A stretch of 64,000 nt of DNA, taken from Rariglobus sp. Its GTDB lineage: Bacteria > Verrucomicrobiota > Verrucomicrobiia > Opitutales > Opitutaceae. Shown here piece by piece: positions 22,730 to 32,462 of this stretch. Each line of letters starts with the position of its first letter. The first letter of the stretch is position 1. A program made the translations under genes and the position numbers. The notes under the pieces are model-generated. The model had not been told where the DNA came from, did not search any database, and saw only the letters and a list, made by a program, of their open reading frames with translations. The DNA lies in contig JAQSWS010000011.1 in NCBI GenBank assembly GCA_029266495.1, positions 1 through 64,000 on the forward strand. The letters are read 5' to 3'.

Positions 22730-24895
22730 ATGAGTTTGGCCTTTGTTCAAGCGGGCCATCCCGCAGACCACCTGCACCGCGCACGCGCGGCTCTGGTTCC
22801 CGCCCTGCTGCTGGTGCTCGCCGCGCCGCCCGCCCGCGCGGTTGAAGAGCCGCACGCCTTGTTAACGACGATCACCGCCGTTTCCCCCGCCACACCCGTC
22901 GCCTTCGATCCGTCGAAAATTGGACAACGCGGCGTGGCGGTCCAGATCGCCGGCGAAACGCTCCGGCTCGCCACCCGCAGCGATCACGCTGAACCCGGAG
23001 TCACGCTGAGCGCGCCGGACGGACGCTGGGATTGGTCGAATTACGAATACGTCGAAGCCGACGTGAAGAACACCGGCTCCAACCGCGTGAAGGTGAGCCT
23101 TCGCGTGGCCAACGTGAACGCCGACGATACGCAAAACCATCACCTCGCCCGCCTCGCGCTCGAAGCCGGCCAGAGCGGCGTGCTCCGCGTCGAATTGATC
23201 CGCAACGGACCTCCCGAACTGAAGGGAAAGCTCTTCGGCATGCGCGGCTTCCCCAAAGGCACCGGACGCTCGGGCGCGACCATCGACGCCGCGCAGGTTG
23301 TCTCGCTCGAAGTGTTTGTGGCAAAACCGGCCGAAAATCATACGTTCGAAATCCGCGGTTTTCGCACCGGCGGGCGCCACGAACCGTCCGCGGTTCCGGC
23401 GAACCTCTTCCCCTTCATCGATACGTTCGGCCAATACATCCACGAAGACTGGCCTGGAAAAACCCACAGCCTCGATGAGCTTCGCCAGCGCGCCGCCACC
23501 GAGCCGCAAGACTGGCGCGCGCATCCCGGTCCCTCCGACTGGGATCAATGGGGCGGCTGGGCAGCCGGCCCCCGACTCGAGGCCACCGGCTTTTTCCGAA
23601 CCGCCAAACACGAGGGCAAGTGGTGGCTCGTGACTCCCGGCGGACGTCTTTTCTGGTCGAGCGGCCCCTCGTGCGTGCGTCCCGGCGCCAACACGCCAAT
23701 CGCCGATCGCGCGACATGGTTTCGCGACTTCCCCGGCGACCAGCCCGACCTCATGGAGTTCAGCGAGACGGTCACGCGTGTCGTTCACGGCCACTACAAA
23801 GGCCGGACGCCCTTCGCCGCCTACAATTTCCTAAACGCCAACCTGAAACGCAAATACGGCGACGACTGGCGCACCCGTTTCGACGAGATCTCCCACACAC
23901 GCCTTCGTAGTTGGGGATTGAATACCATCGCGAACTGGAGCAACCCCGCGATCTACCTGCAGCGCAAAACGCCCTACACCGCCACGGTGGATTTTCGCAG
24001 CAAGCCGATCGAGGGCAGCAGCGGTTATTGGGGGCAGTTCAAAGATCCCTTCGATCCGGACTTCACCGCGCAATTACGCGCCGGACTCGCCGCGCACGCC
24101 GGCAAGGCCGCCGGGGATCCGTGGTGCATCGGGTTCTTCGTGGACAACGAAATCTCCTTCGGCAGCGACACCTCTCTGGCCGTCGCCGCCCTGCAATCGT
24201 CCTCCACCCAGGCCGCCAAGATTGCCTTCCTCGACGACCTGAAGATCCGCTACGGCTCCATCGGAAAACTTAACGCAGCCTGGGCCACTTCACACGCCGA
24301 CTGGGCGGCCATGGCCGAACACCGCGACGCGCCCGATCAAAATAACCCGGCCGTCATCGCCGACTTGAAGGCGTTCTACCGCCGCATCTGCACGCGTTAC
24401 TTCAAAACCGTGCGCGACGAACTCAAGGCCGCCGCGCCGCATCAACTGTATCTCGGCTGCCGTCTCGCGTTGTTCAACGAGGTCTGCGCCACCGAGGCCG
24501 CCGCTTATTGCGACGTCGTCAGCTACAACCGCTATACGCGCGGCGCGGCCGACATGAAGCCGTCCGGCGGCGCCGACGCGCCGCTCATCATCGGCGAGTT
24601 TCATTTCGGTGCGCTGGATCGCGGCATGTTTCATCCCGGCCTGGTGGCGACACGCAATCAAGCCGAGCGTGCCGCCGCCTACACGGCGTTCGTTCGGGAG
24701 GCGCTGGAGAACCCCTACCTCGTCGGCGCCCACTGGTTTCAATTCCAAGACCAGCCGGTGACCGGACGTTCGCTCGACGAAGAAAATTTTCAGGTCGGCC
24801 TGGTCGACGGCTGCGACACACCCTACCCCGAGCTCATCGCCGCCACGCGTGCACTTGGCGACCGCCTCTACTCGATCCGCCGCGCCTCCCCGTAG
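22730..24895 (+). CDS. Beta-agarase-like glycoside hydrolase (GH50-like)
   Basis: Start set at the ATG at 22730, 8 bp after the upstream stop; the reading open from 22598 would overlap the FAD gene out of frame. 721 residues. An Ala-rich hydrophobic stretch (AALVPALLLVLAAPPARA, about 22-39) acts as signal peptide. A sandwich module (about 45-220) precedes a GH-A barrel with FFVDNEISFG (Glu474) and IIGEFHFGALDRGMFH (Glu623), then VGAHWFQFQDQPVTGR and DTPYPELI. These match my memory of GH50 beta-agarases, which cut agarose to neoagaro-oligosaccharides. Its TAG stop is supplied by a REP-like repeat beginning at 24892. Confidence 0.8.
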   Translation: MSLAFVQAGHPADHLHRARAALVPALLLVLAAPPARAVEEPHALLTTITAVSPATPVAFDPSKIGQRGVAVQIAGETLRLATRSDHAEPGVTLSAPDGRWDWSNYEYVEADVKNTGSNRVKVSLRVANVNADDTQNHHLARLALEAGQSGVLRVELIRNGPPELKGKLFGMRGFPKGTGRSGATIDAAQVVSLEVFVAKPAENHTFEIRGFRTGGRHEPSAVPANLFPFIDTFGQYIHEDWPGKTHSLDELRQRAATEPQDWRAHPGPSDWDQWGGWAAGPRLEATGFFRTAKHEGKWWLVTPGGRLFWSSGPSCVRPGANTPIADRATWFRDFPGDQPDLMEFSETVTRVVHGHYKGRTPFAAYNFLNANLKRKYGDDWRTRFDEISHTRLRSWGLNTIANWSNPAIYLQRKTPYTATVDFRSKPIEGSSGYWGQFKDPFDPDFTAQLRAGLAAHAGKAAGDPWCIGFFVDNEISFGSDTSLAVAALQSSSTQAAKIAFLDDLKIRYGSIGKLNAAWATSHADWAAMAEHRDAPDQNNPAVIADLKAFYRRICTRYFKTVRDELKAAAPHQLYLGCRLALFNEVCATEAAAYCDVVSYNRYTRGAADMKPSGGADAPLIIGEFHFGALDRGMFHPGLVATRNQAERAAAYTAFVREALENPYLVGAHWFQFQDQPVTGRSLDEENFQVGLVDGCDTPYPELIAATRALGDRLYSIRRASP

Positions 24896-24917
24896 GGGCG
24901 TGGCTCGTCCACGCCCG
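24892..24917 (+). repeat. REP-like palindrome overlapping a stop codon
   Basis: 26-bp copy of the GTAGGGGCG family with arms GGGCGTGG and CCACGCCC around CTCGT; one base differs from the 7846-7871 copy (T for C in the right part of the loop). Bases 24893-24895 (TAG) are the stop codon of the agarase-like gene. The end of that gene is therefore made by the repeat. Confidence 0.8.
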
Positions 24918-24944
24918 TCCGCGTCCCCGCCTCACGCCCGCCAC

Positions 24945-25850
24945 TCATGCCGGCGCCTTCGTGATGAACCGCCCGCGATACTCTCGCGGCGCCTCGCCCG
25001 TATGGCGCTTGAACCACACGGAAAAATGCGAGAGCTGCGTGAACCCCAACCCCGAGGCGATCTCCTTCACGCTGACGCCCTCCTGCTCCAGCGCGCGCCG
25101 TGCCCGTTCCACCCGCCGTTGCTCCCAATAAGCGTGGAGCGTCATGCCACACGCGACCATGCTGATGCGATTCAGCTTCTTGATGCCAAGGCCGCTTGCC
25201 GCCTCCATTTCCTCGATCGGGTAGTGTTTGTTGAGATGCTGCCGGTCGATCACGAACATCGCCTGCGCGAGTCGCGCGTCCACGCCGGCCGGAATACTCA
25301 GCGACCAGCCGGGTTGTTTCATCACCACACCCGCCAGCCGCCCCAACCAAAGGCACAGATGCGCCTGCTGTTGCATGTAGGATTGGTAATCCACGCGATT
25401 CACCCACAGGAACGAATAGCTTCGATCAAAGCCCCCCCACTTCACCGTGCCGATGTCCTTGACCATCTCCATCGCGATCGACTCCAGCTCAGGATACCCG
25501 GCGGCGTCGAACAGGCATACCGGCGAGTTGCTGGAAAACAAAGGCGTGCCTTCCGGCCAGTCGTGCCGGATGCGCACGGACAGGAGCGAGATGTCAGGGG
25601 ACAACTCCTGATAAATCTTCTTCGCGTTGCAAATCAGCCACTGCCCGGCGTGCACGGTCGTTTCGCGTCCATCGGCCACCAGTCTCGCCGACCCCGTGTG
25701 GAGCAACCAGGCGCTCAATTCGTTGTGCCTCACAAAGGTTCCGTCCGCGCTGCCCTTTGGCATCGGTCCGTTCCTCACGTAAACCAATTGCGAACGCAGT
25801 CCGTTCCAGTCGTGGAGACTGCACTTCAGAGGTTGATCATCGATGGGCAC
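24945..25850 (-). CDS. AraC-family transcriptional regulator (paralogue B)
   Basis: 301 residues, GTG start at 25850. Cupin-like sensing domain (RHNELSAWLLHTG, TVHAGQWLICNAKK) and C-terminal double helix-turn-helix (SVKEIASGLGFTQLSHFSVWFKRHTGEAPREYRG). It is nearly collinear with the AraC protein at 8970-9869, including the start codon type. The intergenic region up to the divergent PEP-CTERM gene (206 bp) contains motif site C at about the same distance from this start as site A has from paralogue A. The two regulators probably recognise the same sequence. It converges on the agarase-like gene. Confidence 0.93.
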   Translation of the reverse strand: MPIDDQPLKCSLHDWNGLRSQLVYVRNGPMPKGSADGTFVRHNELSAWLLHTGSARLVADGRETTVHAGQWLICNAKKIYQELSPDISLLSVRIRHDWPEGTPLFSSNSPVCLFDAAGYPELESIAMEMVKDIGTVKWGGFDRSYSFLWVNRVDYQSYMQQQAHLCLWLGRLAGVVMKQPGWSLSIPAGVDARLAQAMFVIDRQHLNKHYPIEEMEAASGLGIKKLNRISMVACGMTLHAYWEQRRVERARRALEQEGVSVKEIASGLGFTQLSHFSVWFKRHTGEAPREYRGRFITKAPA

Positions 25851-25966
25851 GGCGGGAAAATTTCCTGTATAGAGCGAAAACGGAAAGACAGGACTTAAGT
25901 CAATTTATCCGGAAGCTTCCCCGTTTCAGCGAGGTCAACGCCAACCGCCCGCAGCTGGATTTAAAG

Positions 25967-26003
25967 GTAAGTTTTTTCAAAAACCCGCAAACCTTTCCGT
26001 TTG
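25967..26003 (+). promoter_or_regulatory. Conserved two-block motif, site C (putative AraC operator)
   Basis: GTAAGTTTTT (25967-25976), ten bases, then GCAAACCTTTCCGTTTG (25987-26003). The second block matches site A at 13 of 17 positions. An inverted partial copy, CTTTCCGTTTT on the minus strand, lies at 25877-25887, nearer the AraC start. The site is 53 bases before the ATG of the PEP-CTERM gene and 116 bases from the AraC GTG. Confidence 0.5.
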
Positions 26004-26056
26004 CTGAAACCCGGTGCCCGCATGCTTATGGGTAACATACCTTAACCCCATTCCTT

Positions 26057-27451
26057 ATGATCCACCCCGCCAAGCCTGCCCGTTTGTCCTCCCTCATCGC
26101 CGCCGCCTCGCTGCTGCCCGCGATCGTTTCCGCCGCCGACTATTCTTGGAACACCAGCACCCCCAACTCCGCTTGGAGTTCGGCTGGCAACTGGACCCCC
26201 GGCGGAGGCCCCCCCGGCAGCAGCGATAATGTGATCTCACCTACCCTCTTCGGCACGGTCGGATTGAATACCACCTCGATTACGGTCAACAATTTCAGCG
26301 TCAATACTTCTACAGCTTGGTCGTTGGTTGGCTTAAGCGGAGCAAGCAGCACCACCAATTTCTCCATTGGCGGCACCTTGGATAAGGCCGGCAGCGGCAC
26401 TTTAACCATCCGCAACAGCGGCAGCGGCTTGGTCAATTTTTCCGTAAATGCCGTGAATGTTTCGGCCGGCACACTTGCCTTAGGCACCGGCGGCGCCCTG
26501 ACAGGATTCACTGCTGGCTCACTGACCATGTCCGGGGGAACCACCAATTTCCTCATCGGCTCGTCGTCAGGCACCGCCACGGTCACCGGTGCGGTCGATC
26601 TTGGCGGCACCAGCACGGTCAACGTCCGGGGCGCTACCGCGGCCGGCACCAGCGGCATGTTGAGCGTGGGCTCTCTGGTATCGTCAAGCAGCACGTCGAT
26701 CGTTCAGGTAAATCCTAACTCCTCCAACCCGGCAACGGGCACGCTTGAGCTGAAAAATGCCTCCGGCAGTGCGACCTTTGCAGGCGTGGTTAGAAACGGC
26801 GGCACGACAACAAACGTGATGAACGTCACCAAGAATGGTGCCGGCACACAGATTTTCACCGGGGTGAACCTCTACAGCGGCGCCACCACCGTCAATGACG
26901 GCATGCTGCTTATCAACAACGCCACGGGCTCGGGCACCGGCACCAGCGTCGTCACGGTGAACGATGGCGGCACTTTTGGCGGCACCGGTGCCGCCACCGG
27001 AGCCATCACCGTCGCCGACGGTGGCGTGCTGCTTGGCGGCGGAGGCGCCGCAACCGACGATCTCTCGCTATCCGGCAATGTCACCTTCAGCAGCGGCTCG
27101 ATCCTCGAACTCGCCCTGGGAGCATCCGGCGCCCACTCCTCGCTCACCCGCACCGGCGGCGTGTGGGTGTTCGACGCGAACCAATCGTTTAACTTTCTGG
27201 ATCTCGGCGCCACCACTGGCCTCTACAACAATATCGTGAGCGGCCTCACCGGGACCGAAACCGGCCTCACTTCGATCAGCAGCTCTTGGGTCATCGTCAA
27301 CAACGGCTGGACGGGCACCTTCGTTTACGACGGAGCCGGTGGTATCGATCTCACTCTCACCTCGCTCGCGTCGATCCCCGAGCCCACCACCTACGCAGCG
27401 ATCCTCGGCGCCGGTATTTTGGCCGTCGTCGGCTTCCGTCGCCGCCGCTAA
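26057..27451 (+). CDS. PEP-CTERM surface protein with autotransporter-type beta-strand repeats
   Basis: 464 residues. Signal peptide about 1-27 (LSSLIAAASLLPAIVSAA), then a Ser/Thr/Gly/Asn-rich body of beta-strand repeats. One clear unit is KNGAGTQIFTGVNLYSGATT followed by VNDGMLLINN, the autotransporter-associated beta-strand (PATR) pattern. The C-terminus is a textbook PEP-CTERM tail: IPEPTTYAAILGAGILAVVGF followed by RRRR. Such tails direct export and processing by an exosortase in species making extracellular polysaccharide; no exosortase is in this window. It probably folds as a beta-helix at the cell surface. Codon use is more A/T-tolerant than its neighbours because of the repeats. Confidence 0.88.
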   Translation: MIHPAKPARLSSLIAAASLLPAIVSAADYSWNTSTPNSAWSSAGNWTPGGGPPGSSDNVISPTLFGTVGLNTTSITVNNFSVNTSTAWSLVGLSGASSTTNFSIGGTLDKAGSGTLTIRNSGSGLVNFSVNAVNVSAGTLALGTGGALTGFTAGSLTMSGGTTNFLIGSSSGTATVTGAVDLGGTSTVNVRGATAAGTSGMLSVGSLVSSSSTSIVQVNPNSSNPATGTLELKNASGSATFAGVVRNGGTTTNVMNVTKNGAGTQIFTGVNLYSGATTVNDGMLLINNATGSGTGTSVVTVNDGGTFGGTGAATGAITVADGGVLLGGGGAATDDLSLSGNVTFSSGSILELALGASGAHSSLTRTGGVWVFDANQSFNFLDLGATTGLYNNIVSGLTGTETGLTSISSSWVIVNNGWTGTFVYDGAGGIDLTLTSLASIPEPTTYAAILGAGILAVVGFRRRR

Positions 27452-27474
27452 TCTCCTTCACTCCCTTCGTTCAC

Positions 27475-27500
27475 AAGGAGCGCGTTCCTAACGCGCCCTT
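27475..27500 (+). terminator. Hairpin after the PEP-CTERM gene
   Basis: GCGCGTT (27480-27486) and AACGCGC (27490-27496) pair around CCT, extended by AAGG/CCTT with one bulged base. It lies 24 bp after the stop. There is no run of T after it, so it may be a 3'-end stabiliser rather than a strong terminator. Confidence 0.45.
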
Positions 27501-27619
27501 CATTCCAGAAGGTGGCTTGGTGCCATCTTGGCATCCAGTCGTCCTCACGCAGACAGATCGGTTGTATCCTCGAACCTGCCCGACCTGCAGGCCGGCATTG
27601 CCCGAACCGCCCCTTCCCC

Positions 27620-28393
27620 ATGATCGCTGTATCCTTCCTTGCTTTCACCCTGAAAAGAGCGGTCTTTCGCCATGGGTGCGCCGCATTCTCGATGCTCGCC
27701 GCCCCGGTGATTCACGCCCAGATGAATCCCGGCGAAACCGTGGCCGACGCCGCCGTGCCGAAAAATCCGGCCATGCATGCGCCCGTCGACGTCCCGGGTC
27801 TTCCTCGCGTGCTTCTCATCGGCGACTCCATCTCGATTGCGTATACCCTCCCCGTCCGCGAACTGCTCGCCGGCAAAGCCAACGTCCATCGCATTCCCGT
27901 GAACGGCACTCATAGCAAGACGGGCCGCTCCGCCCTCACCCGCTGGCTCGGCGACAGCAAATGGGACGTCGTTCACTTCAACTTCGGCCTGCATGATGCC
28001 AAGCTTGTGGCCTCCACCGGCCAGCCCGCCGTCAGTCGCGAAGCCTACGTGGACAACCTGAAGACCATCGCGCAACAACTCAAAGCCACCGGCGCCAAGG
28101 TCATTTTCGCCACCACCACGCCCATTCCTCAAGCGTTGATGGCTCCCACCCTCATGCCCGGCCCCCTGCCCGCCAAGGCACGCCTGTTCGACAATATCCC
28201 CGAGCGCAATGCCCTCGCCGCGCAAGCGCTCAAGGAAGCGGACATCACCATCGTCGATCTTTATTCCGTCATCCTTCCCTCCCAGGAAAAACTCCAGCGG
28301 AAGAACGATGTTCATTTCACACCCGAGGGATCCCAGGTCCTCGCGCAGGCCGTTGCCGACGGCATCCTCGCACAGCTTCCATCCAAACCCTGA
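27620..28393 (+). CDS. Secreted SGNH/GDSL hydrolase
   Basis: 257 residues from the ATG at 27620, which opens a signal-peptide-like stretch (CAAFSMLAAPVIHAQ, to about residue 35); an upstream in-frame start at 27512 adds unrelated sequence. SGNH blocks: LLIGDSISI (Ser70), an Asn/Gly region VVHFNFGLHDAK, and DVHFTPEGS (Asp230, His232). GDSL-type esterases of this kind often deacetylate polysaccharides. It lies between the surface-protein gene and the giant cassette protein; the 61 bp to the next start would allow co-transcription. Confidence 0.85.
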   Translation: MIAVSFLAFTLKRAVFRHGCAAFSMLAAPVIHAQMNPGETVADAAVPKNPAMHAPVDVPGLPRVLLIGDSISIAYTLPVRELLAGKANVHRIPVNGTHSKTGRSALTRWLGDSKWDVVHFNFGLHDAKLVASTGQPAVSREAYVDNLKTIAQQLKATGAKVIFATTTPIPQALMAPTLMPGPLPAKARLFDNIPERNALAAQALKEADITIVDLYSVILPSQEKLQRKNDVHFTPEGSQVLAQAVADGILAQLPSKP

Positions 28394-28454
28394 GACGCCG
28401 CACCGCCGCCTTTCCGTCCGCCCCTTTCTACCCCGCCCCGTTCAGCCGAGCCCC

Positions 28455-31400
28455 GTGACTCGTCCATCCTCATCCAACCTTGGTCGTTGGTCATTCGTCA
28501 TTCCGAGCCGCCGGCGCGGCGGCTTCGCCTTGCTCATCACGATCACGCTCCTCGCATTCCTCGTGCTGCTGCTGGTGTCGCTGGCGGCCCTGACGCGCGT
28601 CGAAACCCAGGTGGCAAGCAACAACCAGGAACTCGCCCAAGCCCGCCAGAACGCGCTCATGGCGCTCAACATCGCCCTCGGCCAGTTGCAACAGACCGCC
28701 GGCCCCGATCAGCGCACCACCGCCCCTTCCGTCTTCGGCGAAACCATCACCGCCGTCACCGCGCGTGACGTCGCCTCCAACGGCCTCGTCACCCCGGTCA
28801 ACGGGGCCCGCTACTGGACCGGCGTCTGGGGTAACAAAGCCTCCCCCGAGTCGATCTTCACCAGCGCCCCGGCCCCCGTGCTGCTGCGCTGGCTCGTCAG
28901 CGGAAACGAAAACACCACCGCCCCCACGATCACCGCCGCCGGACAAATCGCCACGCCCGCCGCCGCGGCGACCATGACGTTTAATCCCGCGCAACCGATC
29001 ACCCAGCAGGACGGCTCCGCGCTCACCGCCACCACCGGCGCGACGTCCGGACTCACCATCAACGCCAGGCCCGCCGCCCTCCTCCTCGGCGCCAAGACCG
29101 CCGGCACCAACGTCAATGCCTACGTCGCCGCGCCCTTGGTCGAGATCACCTCCACCCAGGTCGCCGGCCTCTCCGGCACCAGCCGCATTGGACGCTACGC
29201 CTGGTGGGTCGGCGATGAAGGAGTGAAAACCAAGTTCAACCTCCCTGATCCGTTCATCACCGCCAACACCCCCGACTCCGCCGCCACCGCCACCAGCCGC
29301 GACAGCCGCTATCGCCTGCTCGCCGCGCAGCGCAACGGCATCGAACGCCTCGCCGCCTTCAACAACGCCAACTATCCGCTCGCCGCCACCGCTCCGACCG
29401 ACCCGCTCTACACCGGCGTCCGCAACACCCTTACTCCCTCCGCGATCCGCATCGCATCCCCGGGCGCCAGCGCCGCGCTCCTCCCCAACCACGTTCACGA
29501 TCTCACGACGTATTCCCGCGGCGTGCTCGCCAACTCTCAGTTCGGCGGACTCCGCCGCGACCTCACGTTCCACCTCGATCCCCGCTCCGGCGACACCTTC
29601 CTGGACGGACGCAACATCCTCCCCGACGGCCCCACCCCGGTCTCCAGTCCCTCCGCGTATCCGGGATCAAAATACAATGCGCATCCCTCCCTGTTCTCCG
29701 AAACCACCGCCAACGGCGGCCTCGGCTTCACCACCCTCAACGTCAGCCCGCGCCTCGGCCCCAAGTGGGACCAGCTCAAGTCCTACTACAAGATCGCCTA
29801 CGACCAGCTGACCTACCCCACTCCCGGAACCCTCGAAGTCCAACCCGCCGTGGACCTCGACACCAATCCCGCCAAGGCCACCGTCCAGGCCGGCATCTCT
29901 CCGGTGATCCTGGAAACGCGCTTCATGTTCGCCCTCAATGCCGGCCCATCGATCGACACCACCCTGATTCTCATCCTCGGCAATCCCTACTCGCGTCCGC
30001 TCACGGCCAAAGACGGCCTGAACTTCCGTGCCGTCCTGCATCGCAACAACTACACCAACACCCGTCAGGACAGCCGCGAATGGGGCATCATCTGCAACTA
30101 CATCGGCCCGGTCCTCCCTGGTTTCGAAGGCCAGGACGCCTCCACTTCAAACACCGAGAATCATCACCTCATCACCAGCGCCTTCACCCGTTATATCGCG
30201 GGCGACTCCAATCCCAATGCCACGATGCAGCAACACCCGCTGCACCATGTGGGTAATCCAAACCGGATCTACCACCCTCACTACTACCCTATCCTCAAAT
30301 TCGCGCCCAATCCTCCCGGCGACGGTCTGCAGGATCCCGACCCCAATGACCCGGGCGTGCTCGAGAACGTGTTTTTCCAAATTCCGCCCGGCCTGCTCAA
30401 CATCGCCCCGGGCGAGGCCAGGGCCTATAAACTCGACATCGGAACCAGCCTGCCGAACGAAACCGTCGATGGCGTGCCGTTCCGGGTGGTCGCATTGCAG
30501 GAGATGACCGACACCTTCTCTCTCGATTATTTTAACCACCCTTGCTCGTCCCGCTATCTCAACAGCGCCTCCGCTTACTCACCCGGTGGCGCGATGGAGC
30601 CCGGCAGCGAGTTTCGCATGGGCCTGACCATGGCTGCCGCTGGCGGCATGGACTTCATCCTTTCGATCCCACGCAAGCCACTCTCCGTCCTGCAAAGCGT
30701 CGGTCCCTACGACATGCCGGGCACCCCCACTCAAAACAGCGGCGTCCCCAAAAACGAGTTTACGAACAATGTCTTCAGTGCACCCCGCACGGTCGTGGGC
30801 GCCGGGCGAAGCTACCGCCTCTTCCGGGCGCCCACCTCCAGCCAATCAGTCATGGCTCCCCATGGAGAGACATCGCTTCTCGGGAGTATTCAGATGACCA
30901 AACTTTTCGATCTCCCCGCCGGATCGGCGGCCCGCACGCTGGTTTGGGGATCCGTGGGCTCGCTCGATAGCACTACCTTCGTTAACAACCTCGACCCCTC
31001 GACAGCTACTCAGTCCGCCTGGGGTCCGGGAGATGTCAGCCGGGTGACCCGCACCACCAATGGGAAGTTTCTGTTGAACGATGCACCCGCCGCCGCGCTC
31101 GCCGACGATATCCCCTTCCTCTCCCTCGCGCACTTGCAACATCTCGATCTCACCGCCGACGACGAGGCCCTCGGCACCGCCACCCAGCCTGCCTACGCGG
31201 TCGGCAACTCGCGCTACAACCGGCTCGTGCCTCGCTCCGCCAGCCGCACCGGTCCGCAGGCCAACAATCGCAGCCTCTACTGGAGCAACCAGAGCAACAC
31301 ATCCGCCACCGCACTCGGGGATAGCCCGCACTGGTATTCCGGCTTGGTGCCCGACCTGCCCAAGCAGACCCCGATCCGACGCTACGATATTTCCTACCTG

Positions 31401-32462
31401 CTCAATACCGCGCTCTGGGACGACGTGTTCTTCTCCACGGTTCGGCCCTCCGCTGGCAGCGACGCCACCGCCTCCCCGCTCCCTGCCAACCGCCGGCTCG
31501 AGTTCGCCACCGACGAAGCCCCCACTCTCGGCCAGTTGCGCGGCGCCGATGTCTCCGCCGCCATCCCTCAACCCGCCTCGCTCGCACCCGGGGAATCCGG
31601 CCGCGTTCCCGCCGCCCAGATTCTCATCAACGGCGCCTTCAACGTAAACTCCACCTCTACACAGGCGTGGATCGCCCTGCTTTCGGGCCTGCGCGGACTG
31701 GCACTGAACAGCGCGTCCGCCGTCGCAGATCGCACGCCGGTCGCCCGTTCCATCCGGCAGACCGGCGGAGTCATCAACGACACTGCGAACTATACGGCCA
31801 ACGATGCATCCATTTTCACCGGCTTCCGCTCCCTCACCGACACCCAGATCGCCACGCTTGCCGGCGAAATCGTCAAACAGGTCAAGGCCCGCGGCCCCTT
31901 CCTTTCGCTTTCCCAATTCATCAACCGCAACCTCACCCCCGCCGCCGCACCCGCCGACCCCGTGGCCGACACCGGCCTGGCCGGCGCACTGCAACAGGCC
32001 ATCGACCGCGCCGGGTTGAACGCCTTCATCAACAACGGTTCGGACATTCCTCCCGATTCGGGAATCAATGTCCTCAACAGCTACCCCGACAATGCCTTCA
32101 TGCCCACCAACAACACCGCCCCCAACAATGTCTCCGGCATCGGAAGCTACATGGGCGCCCCCGGCTGGCTGAACCAGGGCGACCTCCTCCAAAGTCTCGC
32201 CCCCATCCTTTCGTCCCGGTCCGACACCTTCGTGATCCGCACCTACGGCGAGGTCCTCGATTCCGTCAACTCCCCCGCTTCCGGAACTCCCGTCGTCAAA
32301 GGTCGCGCCTGGTGCGAGGCCGTCGTCCAGCGACTGCCCGACTACGTGGACTCCACCGAACGCCCCACGCTCCACCCGTCGCTCGCCAACACCCAGAACC
32401 AAAACTTCGGCCGCCGTTTCCGCATCGTCTCCTTCCGCTGGCTTTCCCCCGATGATATCTAA
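28455..32462 (+). CDS. Verru_Chthon cassette protein A-like giant envelope protein
   Basis: The frame is open from 28209, but the first 82 codons overlap the SGNH gene and are Pro/Ser/Arg-rich shadow sequence. The GTG at 28455 gives 1335 residues starting just before SRRRGGFALLITITLLAF, a basic-Gly-hydrophobic segment like a type IV prepilin leader (cut after Gly), though the Glu usual at +5 is absent. It is followed by SLAALTRVETQVASNNQELAQARQNALMAL, as in pilus-like minor components. This architecture and length match what I remember of Verru_Chthon cassette protein A, found in Verrucomicrobia with partners B, C and D; no partner is seen here. It overlaps the next gene by 11 bp. Confidence 0.75.
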   Translation: MTRPSSSNLGRWSFVIPSRRRGGFALLITITLLAFLVLLLVSLAALTRVETQVASNNQELAQARQNALMALNIALGQLQQTAGPDQRTTAPSVFGETITAVTARDVASNGLVTPVNGARYWTGVWGNKASPESIFTSAPAPVLLRWLVSGNENTTAPTITAAGQIATPAAAATMTFNPAQPITQQDGSALTATTGATSGLTINARPAALLLGAKTAGTNVNAYVAAPLVEITSTQVAGLSGTSRIGRYAWWVGDEGVKTKFNLPDPFITANTPDSAATATSRDSRYRLLAAQRNGIERLAAFNNANYPLAATAPTDPLYTGVRNTLTPSAIRIASPGASAALLPNHVHDLTTYSRGVLANSQFGGLRRDLTFHLDPRSGDTFLDGRNILPDGPTPVSSPSAYPGSKYNAHPSLFSETTANGGLGFTTLNVSPRLGPKWDQLKSYYKIAYDQLTYPTPGTLEVQPAVDLDTNPAKATVQAGISPVILETRFMFALNAGPSIDTTLILILGNPYSRPLTAKDGLNFRAVLHRNNYTNTRQDSREWGIICNYIGPVLPGFEGQDASTSNTENHHLITSAFTRYIAGDSNPNATMQQHPLHHVGNPNRIYHPHYYPILKFAPNPPGDGLQDPDPNDPGVLENVFFQIPPGLLNIAPGEARAYKLDIGTSLPNETVDGVPFRVVALQEMTDTFSLDYFNHPCSSRYLNSASAYSPGGAMEPGSEFRMGLTMAAAGGMDFILSIPRKPLSVLQSVGPYDMPGTPTQNSGVPKNEFTNNVFSAPRTVVGAGRSYRLFRAPTSSQSVMAPHGETSLLGSIQMTKLFDLPAGSAARTLVWGSVGSLDSTTFVNNLDPSTATQSAWGPGDVSRVTRTTNGKFLLNDAPAAALADDIPFLSLAHLQHLDLTADDEALGTATQPAYAVGNSRYNRLVPRSASRTGPQANNRSLYWSNQSNTSATALGDSPHWYSGLVPDLPKQTPIRRYDISYLLNTALWDDVFFSTVRPSAGSDATASPLPANRRLEFATDEAPTLGQLRGADVSAAIPQPASLAPGESGRVPAAQILINGAFNVNSTSTQAWIALLSGLRGLALNSASAVADRTPVARSIRQTGGVINDTANYTANDASIFTGFRSLTDTQIATLAGEIVKQVKARGPFLSLSQFINRNLTPAAAPADPVADTGLAGALQQAIDRAGLNAFINNGSDIPPDSGINVLNSYPDNAFMPTNNTAPNNVSGIGSYMGAPGWLNQGDLLQSLAPILSSRSDTFVIRTYGEVLDSVNSPASGTPVVKGRAWCEAVVQRLPDYVDSTERPTLHPSLANTQNQNFGRRFRIVSFRWLSPDDI

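Noticed and set aside
28209-28454. Upstream start for the cassette-A protein
   Set aside because: It would overlap the end of the SGNH hydrolase gene and gives Ser/Pro/Arg-rich sequence without structure; the GTG at 28455 sits just before the conserved hydrophobic leader.
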